A stretch of 64,000 nucleotides of DNA from Spirochaetales bacterium Spiro_05 (GCA_001603115.1 LVBG01000022.1:1-64000), one strand, 5' to 3'; numbered from the stretch's first letter, positions 50,948-60,202 are shown. Made by a program: numbers and translations. Notes: generated by a model from the letters alone, not told the origin.

Positions 50948-52222
50948 ATGAAACGTCCCCTACTCATGCTGATGGTGCTGCTCCTCTTCGCCCCGCTGTG
51001 GGCATTGAGCATCGTTCCACGCGACACCGAACAACCTTTTGACAGCGTCAAGGAACTGGAAGCTGTGGATTTTTCCCTGCCGCTGGCACCCAATCAGAGA
51101 GCGTGGGTAGACAAGACCGAAGTGCATCTGCTCACCGTTGGACCTGGGGACCCTCTCTATGCGTGGTTCGGACACAGCGCCCTCATCATCACCCAACCCT
51201 CAGGGACCAAGATCATGTATGACTGGGGCATTTTCGACCCAGAGCAGAAGCACTTCTACCTCAATTTCGCCCAAGGCAGGATGTACTACTATGTAGTGGC
51301 CAGTGCGGCAGAGTGGCGCATTGAGGAAGCCCTTGAGGAGATGCGGGATGTGAAGCTGGTCAAACTTGACTTCTCAGCTGAATCCAAGTTCGCTCTCATC
51401 TCCTTTCTTCAGCGGCACATCAAGACCGAATACAGTACCTATCTCTATCACTTCTACTATGACAACTGTGCCACCAGGATACGGGATATCATCAATGCCG
51501 CCACCGAGGGTGATTTCCAAGCATGGGCTGAAGCGCAGATGGCAGAGGACTCTCTCCGTTCGGTCACCCTCCCCTCCATGATCCACAGTCCGCTGGTCTT
51601 CTGGGTTCTCGATTTCTTGCAAGGAAAGACCATCGACAAGCCGATGAACCGGTATGAGGAGCTTTTCCTCCCCGAGAAACTCCATCAGGCGGTGGTTGAT
51701 TACTCAGCACACTACCCCCAAAGGTTAGCCACATCGACTGAAGTGCTGCAGGAGGTGGACGGGCTGGGTGTACGTTTTACGGTACAAGAGGGCCAAGGCT
51801 CGTTCGTGTGGGCCTACGCACTTGTCGGTCTTGCAACCGGTGCCCTGATGCTTATCCTGGAAAAGAGGTTTCCCAGAATCAGGAGTGTTCTTCTGGGCCT
51901 GATGATGCTTGCCCTCGCCCTGTTGGGAGCCCTGCTGCTCTTCATGATGCTCTTCTCAGACATGGATATGACCTACTTCAACGAGAACATCCTCTTTGTG
52001 CATCCGCTCTTATCGATTCCGGCATTCGGCTTTCTGCTGCAAAAAAAACAGAGATCCCGCATGGTGGGAATCTCCGCTGTCGTGATGGTGGTGTTGGTGG
52101 TGATGAAGCTGCTCATCCCCTCTGCGGCCTTGCAGGACAATCTCAGGACGATAGCCCTGCTCCTGCCGATCTATCTCTCAGGGGCGACCTTTCAGCGCCG
52201 TGGCGATGTTCAGAAGCACTAG
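50948..52222 (+). CDS. DUF4105-domain membrane protein
   Basis: A 424-residue protein with a signal peptide or first helix (MKRPLLMLMVLLLFAPLWA). The DUF4105 (Lnb N-terminal periplasmic) core includes VHLLTVGPGDPLYAWFGHSA, MYDWGIFDP and YLYHFYYDNCATRIRDII, with conserved His and Cys that recall thiol-hydrolase-like families. The last 150 residues hold four to five membrane helices. Role unknown; related domains occur in lipoprotein N-acyl transfer (Lnb). No clear Shine-Dalgarno is seen and a GATAAG element lies 13 bases before the ATG, so it may be nearly leaderless. It overlaps the LemA-like gene by 45 bases. Confidence 0.8.
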   Translation: MKRPLLMLMVLLLFAPLWALSIVPRDTEQPFDSVKELEAVDFSLPLAPNQRAWVDKTEVHLLTVGPGDPLYAWFGHSALIITQPSGTKIMYDWGIFDPEQKHFYLNFAQGRMYYYVVASAAEWRIEEALEEMRDVKLVKLDFSAESKFALISFLQRHIKTEYSTYLYHFYYDNCATRIRDIINAATEGDFQAWAEAQMAEDSLRSVTLPSMIHSPLVFWVLDFLQGKTIDKPMNRYEELFLPEKLHQAVVDYSAHYPQRLATSTEVLQEVDGLGVRFTVQEGQGSFVWAYALVGLATGALMLILEKRFPRIRSVLLGLMMLALALLGALLLFMMLFSDMDMTYFNENILFVHPLLSIPAFGFLLQKKQRSRMVGISAVVMVVLVVMKLLIPSAALQDNLRTIALLLPIYLSGATFQRRGDVQKH

Positions 52223-52759
52223 GTCTTCCATCTCAAGCCTGCGAGCTACCAAGAGCGCTGGGAATGCCCGCTTCTGGGCGTTGAAATACTCTGCTCGCGC
52301 ATTATACTCCGCGGCTGCATCCGCAAGCTTCCGCTCAATCGCATACAGCTCCTCAAAGTATGCAAGGAACTGATTGTATTGGCTTATGGTAAAGAGACTT
52401 GGCTGTAAGGCGGAAAGCTCCTGATCCAGCTTGCGGTAAGCCGATCCCAGCCTATCCATACCGGCATCCTTGTTGAAAAGACGTAGCGATTCGGAGATGA
52501 GGTCCGTTTGCACATCATCATTGACCAGTTTCACCAGTGCATCGGTATAGAGGAAGCGTTCTTCAATGAGCGTGCGCACCTGTTTGTCAGCAAGCATGGC
52601 TTGGCTCTCATAGCGGGTGAGGCGATTGACGTTGTTTCGGTCAATCGCCAAAACCGCAAAAGCCAGGAGGGAAATGACCACCGCAATGCTGATCACAGCA
52701 CTGCGGCGATTGGGAAAGTAGGGTTTCTTAGAGGACAATCTTTGTTCCTTTTCCTTCAT
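52178..52759 (-). CDS. LemA-like membrane-anchored protein
   Basis: A 193-residue protein with one N-terminal helix (AVISIAVVISLLAFAVLAID, about residues 16-35) and a helical outside domain. The C-terminal AEYNARAEYFNAQKRAFPAL plus VARRLEMED resembles the LemA family ending. LemA proteins are membrane-anchored helical bundles of unknown role. The start lies within the last codons of the carbamate kinase gene, so the two may be coupled. The 3' end converges on the DUF4105 gene with a 45-base overlap. Confidence 0.65.
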   Translation of the reverse strand: MKEKEQRLSSKKPYFPNRRSAVISIAVVISLLAFAVLAIDRNNVNRLTRYESQAMLADKQVRTLIEERFLYTDALVKLVNDDVQTDLISESLRLFNKDAGMDRLGSAYRKLDQELSALQPSLFTISQYNQFLAYFEELYAIERKLADAAAEYNARAEYFNAQKRAFPALLVARRLEMEDLVLLNIATALKGRP

Positions 52760-53672
52760 AGAGTGCACCATAGATGTTTGCAGGGTCGGTGATCAAGCCC
52801 ATGTTGCCGGTGGAGCGTACGAAATCAACGATTGCCTGCACCTTGGGAAGCATTGAACCGGGAGCAAAATGCCCTTCGGCAATGTACGCCTGTGCCTCTT
52901 CAGTGGTGATGGTATCCAGACTCTTCTGGTTCGGCTTGCCATAATTGAGACAGACCTTTTCCACAGCGGTGGAGATGACAAAGAGGTCTGCATTCAGCTG
53001 TTTTGCCATGAGAGCTGCAGCCAGATCCTTGTCGATAACCGCTTCACGGCCGCTGAGCATGCCCATCTCATCGCGTACGACAGGAATACCACCGCCGCCG
53101 CCGGCAATCACGATGATCTTGTTGTCCAAAAGACTCTTGATGGTATCAATCTCCACAATGGCCTTTGGCTTGGGACTGGCGACAACCCTCCGGTACCCGC
53201 GTCCAGCATCCTCTACGCAGTTCCACCCATCGTGCTCGGTGTGGTAGTCAGCATCTTCCTTGGTCATGAAAGACCCGATGGGCTTGGAGGGCTTGCCGAA
53301 GGAGGGGTCGTCATCACTGACTTCCACCTGGGTCACCACGGTGGCCACATTGGGCTTGAGGCCGAGTTTGGCAAACTCATTGTGCAAGGCCATCTGCAGC
53401 TGATAGCCGATGGCACCTTGGGTGTCCGCTACGCAACTGTCCAGCGGTACGGTATGGAGAATGGAACGGGAAAATTCAGCCCTAAGCAGGATGAATCCTA
53501 CCTGAGGGCCGTTGCCATGGGCGATCACCACACGGTGACCAGCTGCCACGAGCTTGGCGATATGTGCTGCGGTCTTGCGGGCAGCCTCGTACTGGGCTGA
53601 AACCGAAACGTGTTTTGGATCCTCGATCAACGAGTTTCCCCCAATTGCTATGACAATCAACTTGCTTTCCAT
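52728..53672 (-). CDS. arcC: Carbamate kinase
   Basis: A 314-residue protein matching carbamate kinase: LIVIAIGGNSLIEDPKHVSV at the start, AHGNGPQVGFILLRAE, GAIGYQLQMALHNEF, VIAGGGGGIPV and DKDLAAALMAKQLNADLFVI. It makes ATP from carbamoyl phosphate and ADP, usually as the last step of arginine deiminase or related fermentations. No arcA/arcB lies nearby. ATG 53672 with AAGGAG upstream is preferred over frame extension to 53813. Confidence 0.94.
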   Translation of the reverse strand: MESKLIVIAIGGNSLIEDPKHVSVSAQYEAARKTAAHIAKLVAAGHRVVIAHGNGPQVGFILLRAEFSRSILHTVPLDSCVADTQGAIGYQLQMALHNEFAKLGLKPNVATVVTQVEVSDDDPSFGKPSKPIGSFMTKEDADYHTEHDGWNCVEDAGRGYRRVVASPKPKAIVEIDTIKSLLDNKIIVIAGGGGGIPVVRDEMGMLSGREAVIDKDLAAALMAKQLNADLFVISTAVEKVCLNYGKPNQKSLDTITTEEAQAYIAEGHFAPGSMLPKVQAIVDFVRSTGNMGLITDPANIYGALYEGKGTKIVL

Positions 53673-53717
53673 AGTAGGAGCTCCTTCTGTACACCAGAGA
53701 CTAGGTTCTGTGCTTTC

Positions 53718-53745
53718 ATCATAGCATGACTGCAACAAATTGCAA
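53718..53745 (-). promoter_or_regulatory. Likely promoter of arcC
   Basis: On the minus strand TTGCAA (53745-53740) and TATGAT (53723-53718) are spaced by 16 bases, 45 bases before the arcC start codon. Confidence 0.5.
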
Positions 53746-53784
53746 CACATTATCATCCCCCATTGCACAATTTCTCCCCGCCAT

Positions 53785-53814
53785 TTGACCCATCCAAGCC
53801 CTTTCGGGTACACT
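53785..53814 (+). promoter_or_regulatory. Likely promoter of the YhhQ-type gene
   Basis: TTGACC (53785-53790) and TACACT (53809-53814) are spaced by 18 bases, 20 bases before the start codon. The leader is too short for a preQ1 riboswitch. Confidence 0.5.
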
Positions 53815-53833
53815 CAGCGCCAGAGGGGACACC

Positions 53834-54475
53834 ATGGATTCACAGTCAACAGGAATGGATAAAAAGGAACTCTTCCTTTTCGCGCTTTATATTACCGGCA
53901 TGATTGTCGTAAACACCGTCGGCAGCAAGATCATCAGCCTCTTTGGCGTACGAGTATCGGTAGGTATTTTCTTCATGCCGGTTCTCTTTCTGGTCACCGA
54001 TATCATCGGTGAAGTAAAGGGCCATGCACATGCAACACTCTTTGTCAGGTACTCCATTCTCATGCTGGTCATCATGTTCGTGGTAACCGGCCTTTTCATC
54101 AAGATCACTCCACACCCAAGCTGGGAGCTTCAGCAGCAATACCAGCAGATTTTCGGCATGAGCATGCGCATGAGCCTTGCTTCCCTGATCAGCTTTGCTG
54201 TCAGCCAGACAGTAGATGTGAACATCTTCTTGCTCTTCAAGAAACTCAGCAAAGATAGGATGCTTTGGCTGCGCAACAACCTGAGCACGATGGTAAGCCA
54301 ATTCATCGATACGGTGATCTTCATGTTCATCGCCTTCTACCACATAACACCCACGTTCACCGCAGCCTACGTCTTCTCCCTGGTCATCCCCTACTGGCTT
54401 TTCAAGGTGCTCTTCGCCCTCATCGATACCCCATTCTGCTATCTTGGGGTACAATGGCTGAAGAAGGAGCGCTAG
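53834..54475 (+). CDS. YhhQ/VUT-family transporter (queuosine precursor type)
   Basis: A 213-residue membrane protein with about six helices. The family signature is visible in FALYITGMIVVNTVGSKIIS, FFMPVLFLVTDIIGEVKGHA, SLASLISFAVSQTVDVNIFL and WLRNNLSTMVSQFIDTVIFM. YhhQ imports queuosine precursors such as preQ0/preQ1. GAGGGGAC precedes the ATG. It is divergent from arcC and ahead of lon, separated from it by a probable promoter region. Confidence 0.86.
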   Translation: MDSQSTGMDKKELFLFALYITGMIVVNTVGSKIISLFGVRVSVGIFFMPVLFLVTDIIGEVKGHAHATLFVRYSILMLVIMFVVTGLFIKITPHPSWELQQQYQQIFGMSMRMSLASLISFAVSQTVDVNIFLLFKKLSKDRMLWLRNNLSTMVSQFIDTVIFMFIAFYHITPTFTAAYVFSLVIPYWLFKVLFALIDTPFCYLGVQWLKKER

Positions 54476-54510
54476 TCTCTTTCCTTTGGGAAAAAGTTTG
54501 ATTACCTTTG

Positions 54511-54539
54511 GTTCGGACGAGCTCTACACTTGTCCGAAC
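54511..54539. promoter_or_regulatory. 8-bp inverted repeat at the lon promoter
   Basis: GTTCGGAC (54511-54518) and GTCCGAAC (54532-54539) are perfect inverted copies separated by 13 bases, ending 22 bases before the lon start codon. A TACACT hexamer between the arms (54525-54530) could be the -10 element. It does not match the CIRCE or HAIR heat-shock operators. Confidence 0.55.
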
Positions 54540-54561
54540 GAATTTGTCATATGGAGGCGCT

Positions 54562-57030
54562 ATGTCTGAACAGGAACTGATGCCGATCGAGCAACTGCTT
54601 CCCAATAATCTGTTTATTCTCCCAGTCACCGGGAACCCCGTGTTCCCCGGACTGTTTACTCCTTTGATGATCACCGACAACCAGGATGTCGAGATCGTGA
54701 ACCAGGCCATCAAGCATGGCGGATTTCTCGGTCTCCTTTTGGTCAAGGATGAGACAGAGAGCGAGGAATACTCTGCCCAAAACCTCTACAGTGTGGGAAC
54801 CGTTGCCAAGATAGTGAAGAAGATCAAGCTCCCTGATGGGGGCATAAGCATCTTTATCTCCACCCTCAAGCGATTTGAAACCAAACAGTACTACCCTTCC
54901 GGCCCCTATCTGGTGGCTGAGGTGCAGTATCTTGAAGACATTGAGGATGAGCAGGAGGAACTCAGGGCGTGGACCCGGCTGCTGCTCAGCGAAATGAAAA
55001 TGCTGACCAAGAACAACCAGCTCTTCAGTGAGGAGATGCGTCTGAACATGGTCAACATCGACCACCCGGGCAAGCTTGCCGATTTCATCGCAAGCATCCT
55101 TAATGTCGATCGCAAGCAACAGCAGGCAATTCTGGAAACGCTGGTGGTCCGCCGAAGGATAGAGAAGGTGCTGGTCTTCATCAAGAACGAGCAGAACATC
55201 GCCCAGGTCCAGGCAAAGATCCAGGCCAGGGTGAACCAGAAGATCGAGAAGAACCAACGCGACTACTTCTTGCGGGAGGAGCTCAAATCCATCCAGCAGG
55301 AGCTGGGTATGACGACCAACCCCAAGGTTGAGCTGATCAACCGGCTCAAGGCCAAATTCAAGAATCTTCCCCTTTCTGCCGAAGCGCAGGAGACGGTCGA
55401 CCGTGAGATGAGCCGCCTTGAGGCCATGGATCCTTCCAGCCCCGAGTATTCCATCAGCCGCACCTATCTTGAGATCATCAGTGACCTTCCCTGGAAGGAG
55501 CCCAAGGCTGAGAATTTCAGCATTGACAGTGCACGCAAGATTCTCGAGCGTGACCACTATGGCATGAAGGATGTGAAGGACCGTATCCTGGAGTTCCTTG
55601 CCGTACGCAAGAAGAAGCAGGACACCAAGGGCTCGATCATCTGTCTTGTCGGCCCTCCGGGTGTCGGTAAGACCAGCGTGGGCATCTCCATCGCCCGGGC
55701 GCTGAAGAAGCAGTACTTCCGTTTCTCCGTCGGCGGCATGAATGATGAGAGCGAGATCAAGGGCCACAGAAGGACCTACATCGGGGCAATGCCCGGCAAG
55801 ATCATCCAGGGGCTGAGAATCACCAAGGTGAAGAACCCGGTCTTTTTGATCGATGAGATCGACAAGATGGGTGTCTCCTACCAAGGCGATCCTGCCAGTG
55901 CCCTGCTTGAGGTGCTGGATCCCGAGCAGAACTCCACCTTCCGTGATACCTATCTTGACATCCCCTTCGATGTGAGTGAGGTGCTCTTCATCTGTACGGC
56001 AAATACGCTGGATACCATCCCGCGCCCCTTGCTTGACCGCATGGAGATCATCCAGCTCTCCGGCTACACCAGCGAAGAGAAGCTTGCAATCGGCAAAAAG
56101 TACCTCGTACCCAAGTCGATGGAGAAGCATGGGCTTGCCAAGAACGAGATCAAGTACTCTGCAGCCATCCTTCGCAAGATCGCCGATGAGTACGCCAGGG
56201 AAGCCGGGGTGAGAAACTTCGAGAAGTCTCTGCACAAGATCAACCGTAAGGTTGCCTTGCTTTTGATGGAGAATCCGCAGACCGATGTGCCGGTTGTCAT
56301 TGATGACAAGAGACTTGCTGAGTATCTTGGTGAGCCAATCTTCGCCGAGGATGAGATCGTGAAGGCAGACCGACCGGGAACGGCCATCGGGCTTGCCTGG
56401 ACCAGCATGGGTGGTGACACCCTGATCATCGAGGCGCAGAACACTCCCGGAAAGGGAGAGGTGAAGCTGACCGGACAACTGGGTGAGGTCATGCAGGAGT
56501 CGGTGAGCATCGCCTACACCTGGATCAAAGCCCATGCACTTGAGCGCAAGATCGATCCTTCCTGGTTCGAACAGAACGCTGTCCACCTCCACGTTCCCGA
56601 AGGGGCAACCCCGAAGGATGGACCGTCGGCAGGCATCACCATGACTGTTGCCCTCTATTCGCTGGTCACCGGCCAGGTGATGGCACAGAACATGGCGATG
56701 ACCGGAGAGCTGACGCTCAAGGGCAAGGTCATGCCGATCGGCGGTTTGAAAGAGAAAGTGCTTGCTGCAAGGCGGAACAAGATCACCACGATCCTCATCC
56801 CCCAGTACAACAAGCGCGATCTAGACAAGCTGGATGACAACGTGAAGGACGGCATCACCTTCCATTTGGTGGGGACCATCGAGCAAGTGCTCGCCTATGC
56901 CTTCCCAGACGATGAGAGCCGACCCCAAATGGAGAAGGTTGCACCGCCTGCACAGAATACCAAAGAGGACATAGTTGCCATCAGCGCTGCTGTGGCTCAG
57001 GCGGTCAGGGAGGCTCTTCGTGAGCATTGA
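54562..57030 (+). CDS. lon: ATP-dependent protease Lon
   Basis: A full 822-residue Lon. N-terminal LON domain (FILPVTGNPVFPGLFTPLMI), coiled-coil, AAA+ module with Walker A GPPGVGKT (364-371) and Walker B PVFLIDEIDKMG, and protease domain with catalytic Ser689 (KDGPSAGIT) and Lys732 (GGLKEKVLAA); their spacing of 43 is that of Escherichia coli Lon. It degrades damaged and regulatory proteins. ATG 54562 with GGAGG upstream is preferred to an in-frame GTG/ATG further upstream. The 3' end overlaps the U32 gene by 11 bases. Confidence 0.96.
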   Translation: MSEQELMPIEQLLPNNLFILPVTGNPVFPGLFTPLMITDNQDVEIVNQAIKHGGFLGLLLVKDETESEEYSAQNLYSVGTVAKIVKKIKLPDGGISIFISTLKRFETKQYYPSGPYLVAEVQYLEDIEDEQEELRAWTRLLLSEMKMLTKNNQLFSEEMRLNMVNIDHPGKLADFIASILNVDRKQQQAILETLVVRRRIEKVLVFIKNEQNIAQVQAKIQARVNQKIEKNQRDYFLREELKSIQQELGMTTNPKVELINRLKAKFKNLPLSAEAQETVDREMSRLEAMDPSSPEYSISRTYLEIISDLPWKEPKAENFSIDSARKILERDHYGMKDVKDRILEFLAVRKKKQDTKGSIICLVGPPGVGKTSVGISIARALKKQYFRFSVGGMNDESEIKGHRRTYIGAMPGKIIQGLRITKVKNPVFLIDEIDKMGVSYQGDPASALLEVLDPEQNSTFRDTYLDIPFDVSEVLFICTANTLDTIPRPLLDRMEIIQLSGYTSEEKLAIGKKYLVPKSMEKHGLAKNEIKYSAAILRKIADEYAREAGVRNFEKSLHKINRKVALLLMENPQTDVPVVIDDKRLAEYLGEPIFAEDEIVKADRPGTAIGLAWTSMGGDTLIIEAQNTPGKGEVKLTGQLGEVMQESVSIAYTWIKAHALERKIDPSWFEQNAVHLHVPEGATPKDGPSAGITMTVALYSLVTGQVMAQNMAMTGELTLKGKVMPIGGLKEKVLAARRNKITTILIPQYNKRDLDKLDDNVKDGITFHLVGTIEQVLAYAFPDDESRPQMEKVAPPAQNTKEDIVAISAAVAQAVREALREH

Positions 57031-58303
57031 GCTGCTCAGTCCGGCAGGAAATCTTGAGAAGCTGCGTCTGGCTTTCGCCTATGGGGCTGACGCAGCGTAT
57101 CTCGGGCTTTCCGACTTCTCCCTCAGATCGAATGCAGGGAATTTTTCCGAGGCGGACCTGGATCAGGTCCGTCTTCTCAAGCTGCAGAGCGGCAAACGCC
57201 TCTACTGCACACTGAACATGCTTTTTGACGAGCAGAAACTCGTTTCGCTTACCCAGGAGATGGGAACCATCAAGAGTTGGCCGTTTGATGCGTTCATCAT
57301 CAGTGACATCGGCCTCGTTCCCATCTTACAGGATGCACTGGGAAGCGATGTGGAACTGCACCTTTCCACCCAAGCGAGTTGCACCAACTCATCCAGTGCC
57401 CGCATGTACCATAGGATGGGCTTTTCCCGGGTTATCTTGGGAAGGGAGACTCCCTTGGACGACATCCGTCGCATCAAGGATTCCAATCCCGACCTTGAGC
57501 TTGAGGTCTTCGTGCACGGGGCCATGTGCATGGCATACAGCGGGCGCTGCCTGCTCTCCAGCCATCTGGCGGGAAGAAGCGCAAACCAAGGAGACTGCAG
57601 TCATACCTGCCGTTGGAACTATCGTCTTGCGGCTCCCGACGAGCTGAGTCGAGTATTGGCCAGTGGAGAGCTTGCTCTTGAGGAAGAGCAACGCAAAGGG
57701 GTCTACTACCCCATTGCAGAAGAGGACGGCTATACGACCATCCTCAGTTCGAAAGACCTGTGCATGATCGACCACCTCAAGGAGCTGGTAGATGCAGGCA
57801 TCGACTCGCTGAAGATTGAGGGAAGGATGAAAAGCGCCTACTATGTTGCAGTGGTGAGCCGTGCATACCGAAAGGCCCTCGATGCCCTTACCGATACTAC
57901 CATCGATTGGAAAGCCTACCGCAGCGACCTCTTCAACATCAGCCATCGTGAGTACTCAACCGGGTTTTTCTTCGGGCACGGACCGGTGGACCCAACCATG
58001 GGCAGCAGCATCGACAAGAGCACAGAGCTCGGCTACCTTAGGCAGTACCTGTTCTGCGGCTACATCGGGGAAGAGGTGGAAAGCGGCATCTATGCCCTGG
58101 ATCTGAAAAACCAGATACGGACCGGCATGACACTGCAGTTCATCGAACCTGATACTCCCTTCATCCAAGACAGCGATTTCTCACTCCTCGATGAGCAGAT
58201 GCAGAGCATTGCCCAGGCAGACCATGGGAAAGTCCAGTTTCTGAAAACCGACAAGCAGCTGAAAAAGGGCAGTATCATCCGCCGCGAAACTATGGTTAAA
58301 TAG
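57020..58303 (+). CDS. U32 peptidase-family protein (YegQ/TrhP/RlhA type)
   Basis: A 427-residue U32-family protein: IELLSPAGNLEKLRLAFAYG, ADAAYLGLSDFSLRSNAGNF, the HGAMCMAYSGRCLLSSHLAG segment, a cysteine cluster GDCSHTCRWNY and DAGIDSLKIEGRMKS. Better-studied members (RlhA, TrhP) hydroxylate RNA bases with an iron-sulfur cluster, rather than degrade protein. The start is GTG 57020 with AGGGAGG 6 bases upstream, inside the lon 3' end, so it is coupled to lon. A longer frame from 56975 has no ribosome site. Confidence 0.88.
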   Translation: MSIELLSPAGNLEKLRLAFAYGADAAYLGLSDFSLRSNAGNFSEADLDQVRLLKLQSGKRLYCTLNMLFDEQKLVSLTQEMGTIKSWPFDAFIISDIGLVPILQDALGSDVELHLSTQASCTNSSSARMYHRMGFSRVILGRETPLDDIRRIKDSNPDLELEVFVHGAMCMAYSGRCLLSSHLAGRSANQGDCSHTCRWNYRLAAPDELSRVLASGELALEEEQRKGVYYPIAEEDGYTTILSSKDLCMIDHLKELVDAGIDSLKIEGRMKSAYYVAVVSRAYRKALDALTDTTIDWKAYRSDLFNISHREYSTGFFFGHGPVDPTMGSSIDKSTELGYLRQYLFCGYIGEEVESGIYALDLKNQIRTGMTLQFIEPDTPFIQDSDFSLLDEQMQSIAQADHGKVQFLKTDKQLKKGSIIRRETMVK

Positions 58304-58307
58304 GGCT

Positions 58308-59054
58308 ATGCGCACGTTGATGTTGCTCGTAGGGTCACTTTTTTTTCTCACGCCTTCTCTCTACTCGTCCGGGTATGTCGACGACTTTGCGTTTCTCTCG
58401 TCCCTCCCCTCGTATCAGCAATTTTTGGAAGCGGTGAAAATGGATGGTGATGCAGCGAAGGCAGAAGAGCTGAGAGCAGGGTTTTCCTCGCTCGCACTTC
58501 CAAAAGAGGACGAATCGGTTCTCTTCATCCGCAGTTCGGTCATCCTTGCCCGTCTGTATGCTGAGCACATGAAAGGCGACAAGAACCGTGCCTTGCAGCT
58601 GCTTGATGAAGCGCACACACAGCTCATGGGTCTGGAGCAAGAGAGCTTTCTGCACCTGATGCTCTCATCTGAAATCGATGGGGTACACTACCTGCTCAAT
58701 CCACGCAACCTTTCCAAAGGCATACGCAGCAATTCCGCCATCAACAAGGCATACAAGCTGTACCCCAAACAGATCGCAGCGACCTTGGCCAAGGCAAACA
58801 GCCTTGCCTATGCCCCCTCTTTTGCGGGTGGGGATGTGAACAAGGCCCTCTCTCTCTACCTGGGACTTCTCCAAGATGCGGATACGCTTCTGTGCACCGT
58901 TGACCGTGCAAGCATCTACAGCGGCATCGGCTTGGTGGCGATGAAACGCAAGGAGTGGCAGACTGCCAAGCAGTATTTCCTCGCAGCCAAGGCACTCTCT
59001 GCTTTCGACCCAACCCTCGATGCGTATCTTGCCGAAGTGGAGGAGAAGCTATGA
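58308..59054 (+). CDS. Exported TPR-like protein
   Basis: A 248-residue protein with a signal peptide (LMLLVGSLFFLTPSLYSSG). The mature part is helical with degenerate tetratricopeptide repeats: SVILARLYAEHMKGDKNRAL, GGDVNKALSLYLGLLQDAD and SGIGLVAMKRKEWQTAKQYF. It probably mediates protein contacts in the periplasm. It begins 4 bases after the U32 stop and its stop overlaps the glycosyltransferase start (ATGA), so a lon-U32-TPR-glycosyltransferase operon is likely. Confidence 0.7.
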   Translation: MRTLMLLVGSLFFLTPSLYSSGYVDDFAFLSSLPSYQQFLEAVKMDGDAAKAEELRAGFSSLALPKEDESVLFIRSSVILARLYAEHMKGDKNRALQLLDEAHTQLMGLEQESFLHLMLSSEIDGVHYLLNPRNLSKGIRSNSAINKAYKLYPKQIAATLAKANSLAYAPSFAGGDVNKALSLYLGLLQDADTLLCTVDRASIYSGIGLVAMKRKEWQTAKQYFLAAKALSAFDPTLDAYLAEVEEKL

Positions 59055-60202
59055 TACTCATCCTCTGTTCTGTCATTGCACTCATCGGGCTCTGGGCGGT
59101 GGTGCTGACCATCTCAAACCTTTCCTATTTTCGCTCCCTCACCAAAGATTGGGAGAACCATACAAGCGATGAGCTTATCACCATTGCCGTTCCTGCACGC
59201 AACGAGGAAGCAAACATCGAAGCATGCATTCGCTCCCTCATGGCCCAAAGCCACCCAAACCTAGAGATTCTCGTCCTTGATGACAATTCAGAGGACAAGA
59301 CCGCCTCCATCGTGAAGAACCTGCAAAAAGAGGACAACCGCATCCATCTTCTTCATGGGCAGGCCTTGCGGCAGGGATGGAGGGGCAAGCTCTGGGCTAT
59401 GGAGCAACTGTTCACCTCCAGCAAGGGATCGTACATCCTTTTCACCGATGCTGATACCGTTCACAGCAAAGATTCAGTCGCCTTCGGCATGTCACTTCTC
59501 ATCCAAAGAAAGGCTGCTTTTCTCAGCGGATACCCAAAGCAAGAGACCAAGGGCTTGGGAACCGGGTTGCTGGTCAGTGCAATGCTCTTCAATCCCACCC
59601 TCTTTGTTCCCTTTGCATTGCAGGAAAAGCTGCAGTGGCCACTCTTTTCCATGGCGATCGGCCAGTATATGCTGCTCAAGAAAGAGGCTCTTGTCTCCAT
59701 CGGTGGCTTCTCATCACTACGTACTGAAATCTGTGATGACGTCACACTGGCCAGGGCCTTTGCCCGTAATGGCTTCAAGCAGATATTCGCACCCATGACC
59801 GAGGTGGTCGAGTGTGAGATGTTTCCCACCTTCAAGAGTGCCTTCAGTGGCTTGGAGCGTTCCATCAATGGGGTGGTGAAGCAAGGCCTCCTGGGCTTTC
59901 TGATCATCATGCTCATTGTTGCAGCTCTTCTGCTTCTCGCCGTCTCCCCCCTTCTTGCCTTGACCCTTCTCATACTCTCGTTCGGTACTCCCCATTTCTT
60001 GCTTCCTGGACTGCTCAGCTTGCTTGGATGCATCCTGCTTTCGTCCTCGTGGGCAGCCTCCGCCAAGCGTTTTGCCTTCAGCACATCTGTGGGCCTTTTG
60101 GGACATGCAACCATCTTCTTTGTGGTCCTGATGTACCTGCATGGAGCCTACTTGCGCTCCAGTGGACGTGGTTTTGTCTGGAAAGGTCGAATAATACCGT
60201 AA
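59051..60202 (+). CDS. Membrane-associated family-2 glycosyltransferase
   Basis: A 383-residue protein with an N-terminal helix (LILCSVIALIGLWAVVL), a GT-A catalytic domain (ITIAVPARNEEANIEACIRS, LVLDDNSEDKTASIV, then the DxD ILFTDADTVHS) and an EDD-like TEICDDVTLARAFARNGFKQ motif, ending in three to four membrane helices (about 280-365). It resembles hydroxychlorobactene-type or lipid-linked glucosyltransferases, but the sugar and acceptor are unknown. Its ATG overlaps the TPR gene stop, with GTGGAGGAGAAG as ribosome site. Confidence 0.82.
   Translation: MILILCSVIALIGLWAVVLTISNLSYFRSLTKDWENHTSDELITIAVPARNEEANIEACIRSLMAQSHPNLEILVLDDNSEDKTASIVKNLQKEDNRIHLLHGQALRQGWRGKLWAMEQLFTSSKGSYILFTDADTVHSKDSVAFGMSLLIQRKAAFLSGYPKQETKGLGTGLLVSAMLFNPTLFVPFALQEKLQWPLFSMAIGQYMLLKKEALVSIGGFSSLRTEICDDVTLARAFARNGFKQIFAPMTEVVECEMFPTFKSAFSGLERSINGVVKQGLLGFLIIMLIVAALLLLAVSPLLALTLLILSFGTPHFLLPGLLSLLGCILLSSSWAASAKRFAFSTSVGLLGHATIFFVVLMYLHGAYLRSSGRGFVWKGRIIP

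Noticed and set aside
53746-53833. A preQ1 riboswitch before the YhhQ-type gene
   Set aside because: The leader after the likely promoter is only about 20 bases and has no preQ1 aptamer features.
54511-54539. CIRCE or HAIR heat-shock element at lon
   Set aside because: The arms GTTCGGAC/GTCCGAAC do not match TTAGCACTC/GAGTGCTAA or CTTGAGT/ACTCAAG.
54547-56592. A 681-codon open frame antisense to lon
   Set aside because: Shadow of lon; no ribosome site and no domain.
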